Source: an uncultured Opitutales bacterium
GTDB lineage: Bacteria > Verrucomicrobiota > Verrucomicrobiia > Opitutales > UBA953
DNA: 64,000 bases
Assembly (NCBI GenBank): GCA_934675585.1
Contig: CAKUQY010000008.1
Span: 1 to 64,000 of the forward strand
Direction of reading: 5' to 3'
Below, piece after piece: positions 42,017 through 51,522 of the stretch. The translations under genes were made by a program, and so were the position numbers. Below the pieces are notes generated by a model. That model was not told the origin of the DNA. It did no database searches and saw nothing but the letters and a program-made list of their open reading frames with translations. Within the stretch, counting starts at the first letter, position 1. Each line of letters begins with the position of its first letter.

Positions 42017-42892
42017 ATGGATATCGAAAACCCAACACCAGCCCCCGAGCCAACACCAACACCCGAACCAACACCCGCACCTGCGCCAAGTGCAGACGGC
42101 ACAAAAAGCATGCTGTCGCCAAACGCAGGGGGAACACAAAAACACTGGATCGACGACCACGTCGCAGAAGTTAAATCTTTAAACACACTGCGAAAATTTA
42201 ATTCTGTCGATGACGCTCTCATCGCCTACGCAAACCTCGAAAAACTCGCAACCACAAAAGGACTGCAAGCCCCATCGCCAGACGACAGCGAAGAATTGCG
42301 ACAAACCTACCTCAACACACGCCGCGGTGGCATCAAAGACGCCAAAGACTACACAATCAAAGCCGAAGCAATGCAAGAATACGGCGTTTCAAATGAAGCA
42401 TTCGAAAATCTTCGAAATGACATGTTCGCACTCGGACTTTCCGACAAAGAAGCGTGCGGTGTCATGGAAATGCTCGCAAACTTCCAACTCTACGAAATAG
42501 AACAATACAAACGCGCAAACGCAGAACAATTTGAAAACTGCAACAACCAATTCAAAAATAAATACGGAAACCAAGCAAGCGAAATCATCAAGGACATTCA
42601 AAACCTGCTCAAAGAAGAAGCAGGCGAAACACTGTTAAAACAAATTCAAGACACTGGACTTGACAACTCGTTTGAGTTCCTCGAATTCTTAAACAAATTC
42701 GTCAAAAAAACAAAAGACGGCGGAGCCCCACGAAACCACGGAGACACACTCGAATCAAGAGACGCAAAATCTCAACTCCAAACACTCATGCAGTCGCCCG
42801 AATACAAAAACCCAAACCACCCAAATCACGCCCAAGCACAACTTAAATTCATGAAACTCCTCAACTCAACAAAAATGGAAGACCTTACATAA
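42017..42892 (+). CDS. Capsid assembly scaffolding protein
   Basis: 291 residues that shape the prohead and are then removed. The first 30 residues are a Pro/Thr/Glu-Pro repeat, then WIDDHVAEVKSLNTLRKF, a conserved scaffold head, followed by an all-helical acidic body and a basic C-terminal helix (AQLKFMKLLNSTK) that would bind capsid protein. Position after the portal agrees. Its TAA overlaps the next ATG. Confidence 0.78.
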   Translation: MDIENPTPAPEPTPTPEPTPAPAPSADGTKSMLSPNAGGTQKHWIDDHVAEVKSLNTLRKFNSVDDALIAYANLEKLATTKGLQAPSPDDSEELRQTYLNTRRGGIKDAKDYTIKAEAMQEYGVSNEAFENLRNDMFALGLSDKEACGVMEMLANFQLYEIEQYKRANAEQFENCNNQFKNKYGNQASEIIKDIQNLLKEEAGETLLKQIQDTGLDNSFEFLEFLNKFVKKTKDGGAPRNHGDTLESRDAKSQLQTLMQSPEYKNPNHPNHAQAQLKFMKLLNSTKMEDLT

Positions 42893-44991
42893 TGAGCTAC
42901 GCAGTCGAACGATTATTTGTTCCCGCTGGGGGAACAGGAAAAATTATTTTAACAGGAGACGAATTTAACGAAAGCGAAATTCGTTGGGTGTGTATTCCTG
43001 AAAACCTCGGCGCACTTTCTGCGTCCGCAGGAGAACTCTCGGCGTGGAAAGGGCTTGGCACACTCACAATTCAAACAGACACTTCCGCGTCGCCTAAAAA
43101 AATTACACTTACATTCAACGGCGCAACATCCGAGCAATCTTACACCGTGTTTATTTCAAACACCACCAAGATTCTCGCCGCGCCAGAATTCTCTATCGCA
43201 AACTACCCCGCAAAACAAGTTCTCGAATGCTTAAAATTGCTCGTTTACCGCGTTAATGAACTCAGCGTTGAATCCATGCGCTCGCTAAAAATCCCCGAAT
43301 TTGACGGCGACACCATGGCTCAATTCGTCGCAACAAAAGAACAACGCGCAAACAAAGTAATGGCATTCGACGCTGACGGGAACGCAATCGTCGGTTTTAA
43401 CGACCTATTTGAAATCGTAGATCTCACACGAAAACTCGAAGACGCAGTTTTTCGTTCTGAAACAGCCGCAAAAAAAGCAAAAACCTCAGAAACCAACTCA
43501 AAAAATTCAGAAACCAACTCAAAAAAATCAGAAACCAACGCGGCAAATTCCGAAACCAACGCAAAAACGTCCGAAACAATTGCTAAAAACTGCGAAACCG
43601 AAATTCTTTTGAAAGAAGTGCGAATTGACGAAAAGGCAGCAGAATATTTAATTCGGCTCGAAAAATACAAATACGTCGTTCTCTCGCGCGAAGAATACGA
43701 CAATCTCCAAACAAAACAACCCGACACAATTTATTTCGTCAAGGGGAACGTAGATTATTCAGAACTCGTCGAAGAACTCTCAAAATCACAACAAGATATT
43801 ACCAACTACACCGTCGAAATCGCCAATCGTTTAGACCAAGAAATCACCGCACGACAACAAACAATGGAAAGGGTCAACGAACTTGAAGCAGACCTTTCGA
43901 CTGCGCTTGTGGACGTAAATGCACTCGAAAACCGAGTCAATGTTCGAGCCGATGCTCTCGAAAAACTCATCAGCGACACAAACGACACTTACACAAGATT
44001 TACCGAATCAGTCGCCCAGGCACTCGTCCTGCTCGATACAACAGCAACCGCCACCCAACAAGGAGTTGTAAAACTCGGTTCATCAAACACTATTAAAAAC
44101 GGCTCGCCCATAGGCGTCAATGCTAACGGTCAATTGAGCGTTCCAGTCGCGTCAGCAAACTACGCGGGCGCAGTGCGCATTTGCACCGACACCGTGCAAA
44201 CAATCAACCAATGCGGCTGGACTGGCAAATCGTCAAACGGCGAACTGCTCATACTGAAACCTGCCCTGACGGGAACGGTAATGCGCTTTGGCGCAGTCCG
44301 CATCGCTGACAATCTCGACGATACTAACGCCCACGCCTGTATGACCGCCTCGCAAATTAAATCAACACTTAATGGCTGGGCGCAGTTTTTCGCGATAGAC
44401 AATAGCCCATCACCGAACGATATGGGTATTCACGGCAAAGCCCTCTTCGCATCGCAAAATGGCGACAACGGCGGGCTTTACATTGGCGGAAATAAAAACG
44501 GAAACGTTTCGTGGACACAATGGACGACACGCTACCAGCGCGATAAAATCCGCGTTTATGGAAAGAATGACGGCGTCTACGAAGACTTTTATCTTGAACC
44601 AAGCGACGATCCCGAAAACCAAAAACTCCAAATCGCCCGCCTAAAAGACATTCCAACAATCGACACCACAACTCTCGTCGACCTCACAAGCGACCAGCAA
44701 ATCACGGGAATGAAAACAATCATGGGGAAATGGTTTCGTTTTGCCTTTGATGATGTAGACTTGGAACAAGGCGGCGCTGTCGAAATAAGTGGCTCTCGTG
44801 GCGGGATGTATTTCAAAACTGTTGGCTCGCAATATCTTGCGACAATCAATCTTTTCGGTTTAACCAAAAACGAAATTATCGCTTTCAAATCAGACATTCC
44901 CGACATCACGGGCAAAGCAGACCAAACCGCACTCGACGCACTCATCGCCCGCGTTGCCGCCCTCGAAACCGCCTCTCAAAATAGTTTATAG
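42892..44991 (+). CDS. Tail fibre protein
   Basis: 699 residues. The N-terminal 180 would attach to the tail; residues 190-240 are a heptad run of SETNSKN/SETNAKT units typical of fibre stalks; LSREEYDNLQTKQPDTIYF near 265 is a common upper-fibre motif; a trimeric coiled coil follows to 370; then TQQGVVKLGSSN and knob-like WTQWTTRYQ blocks of the receptor-binding part. The end (ALIARVAALETASQNSL) is another short coil, perhaps a chaperone or trimerisation tip. Confidence 0.8.
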   Translation: MSYAVERLFVPAGGTGKIILTGDEFNESEIRWVCIPENLGALSASAGELSAWKGLGTLTIQTDTSASPKKITLTFNGATSEQSYTVFISNTTKILAAPEFSIANYPAKQVLECLKLLVYRVNELSVESMRSLKIPEFDGDTMAQFVATKEQRANKVMAFDADGNAIVGFNDLFEIVDLTRKLEDAVFRSETAAKKAKTSETNSKNSETNSKKSETNAANSETNAKTSETIAKNCETEILLKEVRIDEKAAEYLIRLEKYKYVVLSREEYDNLQTKQPDTIYFVKGNVDYSELVEELSKSQQDITNYTVEIANRLDQEITARQQTMERVNELEADLSTALVDVNALENRVNVRADALEKLISDTNDTYTRFTESVAQALVLLDTTATATQQGVVKLGSSNTIKNGSPIGVNANGQLSVPVASANYAGAVRICTDTVQTINQCGWTGKSSNGELLILKPALTGTVMRFGAVRIADNLDDTNAHACMTASQIKSTLNGWAQFFAIDNSPSPNDMGIHGKALFASQNGDNGGLYIGGNKNGNVSWTQWTTRYQRDKIRVYGKNDGVYEDFYLEPSDDPENQKLQIARLKDIPTIDTTTLVDLTSDQQITGMKTIMGKWFRFAFDDVDLEQGGAVEISGSRGGMYFKTVGSQYLATINLFGLTKNEIIAFKSDIPDITGKADQTALDALIARVAALETASQNSL

Positions 44992-45080
44992 TTGAAGTTG
45001 ATTTTAGTGGGGAGTGTAGAGTGTAGAAAACACTCCCCCGCTAAAACCTCTCCAACAAAACTCTCAACTCTCAACTCCCA
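44992..45080. repeat. Low-complexity spacer repeat block 3
   Basis: No gene. GTTTATAGTTGAAGTTG, GGGGAGTGTAGAGTGTAG, CACTCCCCC and CTCAACTCTCAACT words; GGGGAGTGT and ACACTCCCC pair as a hairpin, so it could end fibre transcription. Confidence 0.5.
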
Positions 45081-45082
45081 CT

Positions 45083-46468
45083 ATGCCAGAAAATAATCCA
45101 AACGAATTTTCGTTTCGCTTTAACCAAGAAACAGGAGAATTTATCACAAGCGGAGGTCCGCTCAACTGTCCCAAGGGCGTGTATTATTATGTCAGCGTGG
45201 CAGACTCTATGACGTTTTGCGGTCCTGCAATGGTGGCATACTCACTAACAGGAAAGGAGGTTGACAACCCCGAAGTGTGGGTGCCAGGAGCGTTTAGTGG
45301 CATCCCGTCCTACGGTGGGTCAAACAACCAAGGTCCAGAAGACCATTCGGGCGGTTGTCGTTGTTGGGACCCCGACACTACATCATCCGAGCCCTCGTCC
45401 GAACCGTCATCCGAGCCCTCGTCCGAGCCCTCGTCCGAACCGCCATGCGAAGAAGAAACAATCGAAACAGACGGCGAATACTACGAAAAAACAACTCTCC
45501 GCTACGTATCGGCAGGACACGACGCGCCCGCGTGCATCGATTGGAACGCCGCGGGAACGATTAACGTTGTCGCAAAGTGCGAAGTTTACGAAACGGTGGA
45601 CAAAATGAAAGAAGTCCACGTCCACAGAAAAAAATGCCCGCCCGAAAAAGACATATTTTACACGCGCCAACAAGTCATCGAAAAAGGAAAAGAAAAACAC
45701 AAGGGCACAGCAACTCAAAACATAATAATCTCTTACAACCCTGTCAATTATTCTGAATCCGACGAAATCGCAAAAAAGATAATCACCAACGCATTTTTCT
45801 CTTTCCCATCAACAAAATACACATCGTCCAACACGGCAATTGTAAACATTAGTATTTCGCGTGCCTGCGGGGGCGAGCCATCACCTGGACCGACAGGAGC
45901 AACCTACACAATCGTTTACGGCAACTTAACCAATCAATTCCGCACGGGCTATTCAAATCAAGAAGTCAACCCGTCCTGCGTGGACGTAAATTTTCAAGGC
46001 TTACAAACAATCGTTCTGTCGGCAACAAAAACAACCTACCGCGACACCTTTCAACCTTGGCAAAAAATTAACGACAGCACAGGGAAAGCTGTCGCGTCAG
46101 GCACAACACTCGTGAGCGGCGGTGAAGTATTTAAAACCGAAACAGTCCGTAAAACAACGCAAAAATGGTTCGCTAAGGGAACGCAAGGTGTTTCGCTCAC
46201 CTACCACGGCGCAACGCTAACCATCGAGCGTTGTGGCGAAACATCCGAGTCATCAACCGAACCACCGCCCGAACCAGGAAAACCAATCCCACCACCCCAA
46301 ATCCCACCAATCGATCTACACGGAAAAATTTTTGGGCAAATTTATTATTACGATAGTGCCGTCGACGAATGGAAAGAAATACCCTGCAACGTCGCCTACA
46401 AAGACGACGCGCCAATCAACGACGTAGAAATCAATCCAGAACAGGGAGCAACCGAAATTATTTTGTAG
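45083..46468 (+). CDS. Virion-cassette protein with Ser-Ser-Glu-Pro repeats
   Basis: 461 residues, not recognised. Residues about 98-120 are five SSEP repeats encoded by a 12-bp tandem repeat (45388-45447), and a second Ser/Glu/Pro-rich linker lies near 387-410. Between them is a beta-rich domain with several Cys (CGGEP, CVDV, CRCW). Position between fibre and nozzle suggests a tail decoration or adhesin. The next gene is a glycosyltransferase, so the Ser-rich linkers are plausible glycosylation targets. Confidence 0.6.
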   Translation: MPENNPNEFSFRFNQETGEFITSGGPLNCPKGVYYYVSVADSMTFCGPAMVAYSLTGKEVDNPEVWVPGAFSGIPSYGGSNNQGPEDHSGGCRCWDPDTTSSEPSSEPSSEPSSEPSSEPPCEEETIETDGEYYEKTTLRYVSAGHDAPACIDWNAAGTINVVAKCEVYETVDKMKEVHVHRKKCPPEKDIFYTRQQVIEKGKEKHKGTATQNIIISYNPVNYSESDEIAKKIITNAFFSFPSTKYTSSNTAIVNISISRACGGEPSPGPTGATYTIVYGNLTNQFRTGYSNQEVNPSCVDVNFQGLQTIVLSATKTTYRDTFQPWQKINDSTGKAVASGTTLVSGGEVFKTETVRKTTQKWFAKGTQGVSLTYHGATLTIERCGETSESSTEPPPEPGKPIPPPQIPPIDLHGKIFGQIYYYDSAVDEWKEIPCNVAYKDDAPINDVEINPEQGATEIIL

Positions 46469-46470
46469 CA

Positions 46471-47742
46471 ATGCACGCTTTTGTAATCAACATCGCCAAC
46501 ACTCGCGAAGTCGCGCTTACTGCACGGGCAATCGCCTGCGTCCTTAAATTTTGGCAACGCGCCGAACAGTCCGAGCCCGCGTTTTTTGTCGGTTGCCATG
46601 ACGCGCCTGCATTTGAAGTCGCCAAAGAAAAACTGAAAAAATTTAAACATCTTTATTTGGCAACAACAAAATGGCAAACAAAAGACCTCCACAAAATACA
46701 AGCATCGTGCAACGCAACAGGCATTTTCACGCTCGCGCCATCTGCTTTACTCGTTAAGCCCGAAGCATTCACACGCATTGCCAACTTGTCGGGAACTTGT
46801 TTTATGGCTTTCGAGAAAAGCGACTGCGTGCAGTATTTTTCAGCGCGCGGGCTACGCTACTACCACGATGCAGAAACCGACGTTCCCGCAAGAGAATTTT
46901 TCGCAAGCGACAACAAAAAAGGTCTCCCAACTTACGGAACAATCATTCCCGAAACAATGGTCGCGAAAACATTTGCCGAAAGCAACAACGAAAAAACAAT
47001 CGTCATCGACGACAGCGAAAAACTATTCTGCTCCTGTCTAAACGACTTACCACAATGGACAACCAAACAAACGTTCCAGCAAAAAACTTTCGCAGTGCTA
47101 ATTCACACGTTCCCGCCGGACTTTGAGGACGCACAAACCGCAATCAATACATTGCTTTCCAATTGGCACAAAACAAAACAACAAACACCAACCATTTTTA
47201 TTTCTGTCGATAAAAAAGACGTTTCCGCTGCAAAAACAGCGTTCCCGCAATGCGAAATCTATCAACGCACAGGCGACGCTGGCGGGCACCTACAAGGGCT
47301 CGAAGCAATCAAATTCGAGCGAGAAGAATTTATCTACCTGCTCTCACTTTTCGATTATGTCATTAAAATGGACTCCGATTGCCGACTCCACAAGCCCGAA
47401 CTCTACACAAGTGCCGCAACACAACTCGGCATCGAGGTTGTCGGGCTAATGCAAGCGCGCGAAAAACTACGTGGCAACGCCGTGCCCTACGGCATTTGCT
47501 ACCTCGCCTCGCAAAAACTTAAAGATAAATTATTGTCAATCAGCGACGATGAAATCAAAGCCCTCTGCAATAAAATCAACGGACATGAAGACATCTTCTT
47601 TGGCAAGCTAATGACCCAACACGCACCACAAATGACTTACTGCTCAATCGCACCGCGCTACTATCAGCACCTCAAATTTAAAACACAACAGCCCGAGCCA
47701 CAACACATACTCACCTGCTACAACTCACGAAAGGATTCTTAA
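46471..47742 (+). CDS. Phage-encoded glycosyltransferase-like protein
   Basis: 423 residues from the ATG at 46471, just after the preceding stop. The C-terminal half has a GT-A look: FAVLIHTFPPDFEDA start, VIKMDSDCRLHKPEL with a DxD-type metal site near 302, a beta-hairpin GIEVVGLMQAREK, and INGHEDIFFGKLM, like the acceptor-side ED motif of GT31-type enzymes. The N-terminal half (FVINIANTREVALTARA, FFVGCHDAP) may be a second, degenerate domain. Acceptor unknown. Confidence 0.62.
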   Translation: MHAFVINIANTREVALTARAIACVLKFWQRAEQSEPAFFVGCHDAPAFEVAKEKLKKFKHLYLATTKWQTKDLHKIQASCNATGIFTLAPSALLVKPEAFTRIANLSGTCFMAFEKSDCVQYFSARGLRYYHDAETDVPAREFFASDNKKGLPTYGTIIPETMVAKTFAESNNEKTIVIDDSEKLFCSCLNDLPQWTTKQTFQQKTFAVLIHTFPPDFEDAQTAINTLLSNWHKTKQQTPTIFISVDKKDVSAAKTAFPQCEIYQRTGDAGGHLQGLEAIKFEREEFIYLLSLFDYVIKMDSDCRLHKPELYTSAATQLGIEVVGLMQAREKLRGNAVPYGICYLASQKLKDKLLSISDDEIKALCNKINGHEDIFFGKLMTQHAPQMTYCSIAPRYYQHLKFKTQQPEPQHILTCYNSRKDS

Positions 47743-47743
47743 A

Positions 47744-50236
47744 ATGGCAAAAGAAATTAAACAATTCGCATTTAACGCTGGCTTGTGGGACAGCCGATTA
47801 ATCACTCGAATCGACCTCGACAAATATCGCTACGCCTGCCAAGAGCTTACCAATTTCAACCTCTCTTACACGGGTTCAATCAAACCACGAGAAGGATTTA
47901 AAACCGTTAGCGTAGCGGCTTTATCAAAAGACACAACAGAAACACTCGAACTTTTAAATGAAAAATCTTGGAATGCCAATTATGACTACGTTGTTTTAAA
48001 AACAAAAATAATTCCTTTTTTTAGCGACATTGAAGATCACATAATCATCGCGCGCTTGCACGAAAATAAAGAAAAAACTTGGAGAGGTGTTGTATATTTT
48101 GTCCACTCATCAAAAACAGGCAAAGTCTTAAAGCGCGTTTTCTCCACGGTCATAACTTCAACTCAAATTGATAGCTTAAAATCAATTCGCTACGCACAAT
48201 CAAACGACGAATTATACATCACCAGCGATTTTGCAATGCCAATCACAATCACGCGTAATTGGAATGACGAAAACGCCTCGTTCTCTGCCAGATATTTTGA
48301 ATTTAAATACCCACCAATCAAAGATTTCCCAATTTCTGCAACAGCCGTTGTAGAAGATAACACCGAATTAGTCACGGGATATCGAAGAAAAAAAATCACA
48401 ATTACAATCCCAGACAGCGAAGTGCGAACATACGAACGCACAATCGTAAACGATTGTGGATTTTTAGCAATTAAAAGCGAAAAAGTTAGACAAATTACGG
48501 GAGCTTTTGACGGAGATGGAAAGGCTGTTTTAGATTCGAAAACATCTCCTTGGAAATTAGGAGAAAAATTCACCGTTAGCCCAGCAATGAGAGCAACGGG
48601 GAAAGTTGTTTTATACACTTCTGGAAAGTGGCAAGGTAAAATGGCGATTGAAGTTTCTTATGACGAAGGAGCAACTTGGACTGTCGCAGCGTCAATTTAC
48701 GCTCCCGAAGACGGATCACTTGCCCCGCAAACGTCTATCGACGAAGATACCGTAAACGCACTCGTTCGCGTTCGTCTCATTGAAACAGGCGCTGTCATTC
48801 AAGGATACAACACCACAAATGGAGAAACTGGCGGAATCACTGGATTAGGTTATTATACCGTCCCAACAAATTTGTGCAAGTGCGAATGGTCATTAACTTG
48901 CTACGGAGAGCAGGTAGATTGGTTTGAAAAAGAAGGTTCAATTAAAATACCAGCAAATTCAAATACAATTGTAGTTTACACCCCAAAACCCAAAATAGAC
49001 ACAAACCCAAGCGGAACGCTGGCAATTAGCGCATTTTCAAAATCAAATCCTCCAAGAGAAGTTGCAATTTCACAACAACGACTTTGGTTTTGTGGAACGA
49101 AAGAAGAACCAAAAACCGTTTGGGGAAGCGAGGTGGACAATCTCGATGTTTTTAAAACGGGAACGAAAGCAACAAGCGGACTTTCTTTCACGCCGTCATC
49201 AACAACGTATGACGGAGTAAAGTGGTTTAAGCCGATCCGAACAGGTTTTTCTGTCGGCTGTGATAGATCGGAATTGTCTGTTCTCCCATCAGGAGGTAGC
49301 GTTATTACCGCGTCGTCAATTCAAATGCCAACAGAATCGTCTTGGGGGTGCTACGACGCAGAAGCGGTTGTCGCAGGTGATAAAATTTTCTACGCAAAAG
49401 CGGGCGGGCGCGAACTTATGGCGCAACAATATTCGTTTGAAAACAACGGCTACACATCGTCATCAATGAATCTTTATACGCGCGAATTGTTTGAAAACGA
49501 CCCCATTAAAAAAATCGAATTTTCTCGACTTCCAAACTCATCAATCTACGTTCTTACTGAAAAAGGAAATCTATATCGATTTATTTTCAGCAGCGAAGAA
49601 GATATTTTTGCTTGGTCAAAAATCGAACTTGGGAAACCCAAAGACTTTTTACTTCGTTGCGACCCAAATTGGAGAGAAACGTCAAACACAATCGAAATCG
49701 ACGACATTTTAATTATTCGAGTTGACGACAAAGATAAATTGTTTATGACGACTCGGGCTGTTTATTTTTACATGGGCGTTAAAAAATATCCATTTTCTTA
49801 CAGTCTTCTATCAAATGATTCTGGCGATTATATTGACCATTTTAATTTAATTTATGAAACAGCGCCCGGAAATTACTATCGATTTGTAAATGAAGTTCCT
49901 TTTATTTCATCATTTAAATCTATGCCACTTATTTACAACGACGAATCTGCCTTCGGTAGAAAATGCGTTCTCTCTGGTGCAGACGTTTACGGGAACATTG
50001 CTTGCGAATTTGATTACTCGTTCGATGGCGGCAAAAATTGGTATCAACACTCTGTTGGATACAATGTCGAGCAAGAAAATAGCTCAATCGTTCGCAACCG
50101 CTCGCTTGGGCAAGCAAAATTACTCAACAATGGCGGATATTCAGATTACGCCGATATTTCAATTAGAATTAACGGCTCTGTGTCAGAAAACGGCGGCGAC
50201 TTTGAACTGTTCGGCATCGGTGCCGAAATTGTTTAA
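47744..50236 (+). CDS. Tail nozzle (tubular protein B-like)
   Basis: 830 residues, matching the short-tail nozzle family: FNAGLWDSRLITRIDLDKYRYACQELTNF at the start (family pattern of a tail-hub protein that begins with NAG-x-rDLekY), GSIKPREGF near 43, then long beta-propeller-like repeats and FFVLTEKGNLYRF-type motifs near 605. Makes the distal tail through which DNA is ejected. Ends 191 bp before the convergent moron. Confidence 0.85.
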   Translation: MAKEIKQFAFNAGLWDSRLITRIDLDKYRYACQELTNFNLSYTGSIKPREGFKTVSVAALSKDTTETLELLNEKSWNANYDYVVLKTKIIPFFSDIEDHIIIARLHENKEKTWRGVVYFVHSSKTGKVLKRVFSTVITSTQIDSLKSIRYAQSNDELYITSDFAMPITITRNWNDENASFSARYFEFKYPPIKDFPISATAVVEDNTELVTGYRRKKITITIPDSEVRTYERTIVNDCGFLAIKSEKVRQITGAFDGDGKAVLDSKTSPWKLGEKFTVSPAMRATGKVVLYTSGKWQGKMAIEVSYDEGATWTVAASIYAPEDGSLAPQTSIDEDTVNALVRVRLIETGAVIQGYNTTNGETGGITGLGYYTVPTNLCKCEWSLTCYGEQVDWFEKEGSIKIPANSNTIVVYTPKPKIDTNPSGTLAISAFSKSNPPREVAISQQRLWFCGTKEEPKTVWGSEVDNLDVFKTGTKATSGLSFTPSSTTYDGVKWFKPIRTGFSVGCDRSELSVLPSGGSVITASSIQMPTESSWGCYDAEAVVAGDKIFYAKAGGRELMAQQYSFENNGYTSSSMNLYTRELFENDPIKKIEFSRLPNSSIYVLTEKGNLYRFIFSSEEDIFAWSKIELGKPKDFLLRCDPNWRETSNTIEIDDILIIRVDDKDKLFMTTRAVYFYMGVKKYPFSYSLLSNDSGDYIDHFNLIYETAPGNYYRFVNEVPFISSFKSMPLIYNDESAFGRKCVLSGADVYGNIACEFDYSFDGGKNWYQHSVGYNVEQENSSIVRNRSLGQAKLLNNGGYSDYADISIRINGSVSENGGDFELFGIGAEIV

Positions 50237-50427
50237 GAGAGATTAGAGCTTAGAGCTTAGGGCTTATAGTTTATAGTTGATAATTGAGAGTTGAGAGTTG
50301 ATTTTAGTGTGGAGTGTAGAGTGAGGAGTGAGGAGAACTCTACTCCCCACTCCCCACTCTACACTCCCCACCATTCGTGTAATTCGTTGATAAATCAATC
50401 TTTAAGCCATAAGCCCTAAGCTCTCCA
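50237..50427. repeat. Low-complexity spacer block 4 with a long inverted repeat
   Basis: Between the convergent nozzle and moron genes. AGAGCTTAGGGCTTAT (50252-50267) is perfectly complementary to 50409-50424, and GGAGTGTAGAGTG (50311-50323) to 50355-50367, giving a nested cruciform. Made of the words found in the other spacers. Likely a bidirectional terminator. Confidence 0.65.
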
Positions 50428-51033
50428 CTACCAACTAAAAACAAAATCAAGCAATTTAGGAAGTAGCCAACCTAAAAAGAGTAAGCAGAGTGCCCAACAC
50501 ACAGATTTTATTTTTTGAACACGACTTTTTCCGTTTGCCGAAACGATTTTTTTGGACGCAAGCTCTTTGTTAAAATGATCTGCGATTGGCAGTAATTTTT
50601 TCCATTCGTCAAACGCCAAATTCCAAGAATTCAAATCAGTAGCGTCTGAAAGGTTCTCAAACCTTCTTGCCCTTATCGAAATTTCTTTAGCCTCATTCCA
50701 CGATTTCGTTATAGCCGAATGGAACTCACCGTTATCCACATTTGAATAGCGATCGTCCATTAGTCGATTGTGTTTCTGACGAATGTCTTCAAGGATTAAT
50801 TTAAAAGCGTCAAACGTTGCACGTTTTAAATGCCCTGCAACGCGCTCGAAATCTGCGTCTGGAACTTCATTAACGCTATTAACATCAGGACGCATCAAAT
50901 GATCAAAAGCAGCAGCAACTTCCGTGTGCAATTCTTGGGCGACTTGTCCTTCTACTACAAAACGATCGTAAAGAGGACGGTATTCCTCTTTGTAAAACGC
51001 CCGTAAATCTCTAAAACTTTTAGGTTTAGACAT
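50428..51033 (-). CDS. Moron protein with C-terminal membrane anchor
   Basis: 201 residues, on the strand opposite to the virion genes. A soluble helical domain (1-165) with several conserved-looking Trp (SWNLAFDEWKKLLP) precedes a basic stretch (KSRVQKIK) and a terminal membrane segment (VCWALCLLFLGWLLPKLLDFVF). Topology suggests a cytoplasmic sensor held at the membrane. No family recognised. Overlaps the end of its upstream partner by 8 bp. Confidence 0.7.
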   Translation of the reverse strand: MSKPKSFRDLRAFYKEEYRPLYDRFVVEGQVAQELHTEVAAAFDHLMRPDVNSVNEVPDADFERVAGHLKRATFDAFKLILEDIRQKHNRLMDDRYSNVDNGEFHSAITKSWNEAKEISIRARRFENLSDATDLNSWNLAFDEWKKLLPIADHFNKELASKKIVSANGKSRVQKIKSVCWALCLLFLGWLLPKLLDFVFSW

Positions 51034-51238
51034 TGCTCAGTAAACGATTTATGAAAAATACAAGACGCTGCCAAAAAGAAACTTTCAACGCCTTTTGAAA
51101 ACGGCGCTCAACCTCTTCGTGAGATACCATATTATGTTGCACAGAGCCGCGACCAATTAAAGGGTAAGCAGAGTAAATCGTAATAGATTTTCCCAACTTT
51201 TTCTCTACTTGCAAACGATTTTCAAAAATAGTTTTCAT
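51026..51238 (-). CDS. Small moron partner protein
   Basis: 70 residues from the ATG at 51238, which has AGGAG 6 nt upstream (an ATG at 51256 lacks one). A mixed N-terminal region (KTIFENRLQVEKKLGKS) and a hydrophobic, amphipathic C-terminal helix (FWQRLVFFINRLLSNV). First gene of the two-gene antisense unit. Unknown function, perhaps immunity or an effector paired with the 201-residue protein. Confidence 0.6.
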   Translation of the reverse strand: MKTIFENRLQVEKKLGKSITIYSAYPLIGRGSVQHNMVSHEEVERRFQKALKVSFWQRLVFFINRLLSNV

Positions 51239-51522
51239 ACAAGGTCTCCTAAACATATCTTGCGTTAATGATGTGAAAAAGTCAAGAGTATTTTAAAACG
51301 TTTTAAAACAAAATAAAATATTTTAAAACGATTGAGAATTTAAACACGATTGACTTGATGTTAAATTATATTCAAGTCAAGCACGCGACAGCGTTTTACT
51401 GCTCGACAATCTTCATCGAAGACCGGTCAAAGAACGATTTTTAGCGTTGTAATATTAGCCCAGCAATCTTGCTGACAAGCCAATTTGGCGAAACATCACT
51501 AACAATTATTACAAACTTAAAA
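51239..51522. promoter_or_regulatory. Regulatory spacer between the moron and the capsid gene
   Basis: 284 bp. Holds TTTTAAAACGTTTTAAAA (51291-51308, perfect palindrome), a half-site TATTTTAAAACG repeated at 51289 and 51319, an inverted repeat GACTTGA/TCAAGTC (51352-51378) and a small CAGCAA/TTGCTG hairpin (51461-51474). The capsid message would have a long untranslated leader here. Both directions of transcription must start in or near this region. Confidence 0.55.

Noticed and set aside
46369..46470. Longer glycosyltransferase start inside the Ser-rich protein gene
   Set aside because: The added residues are an Arg/Gln-rich out-of-frame reading of the upstream gene; the ATG at 46471 follows its stop directly.
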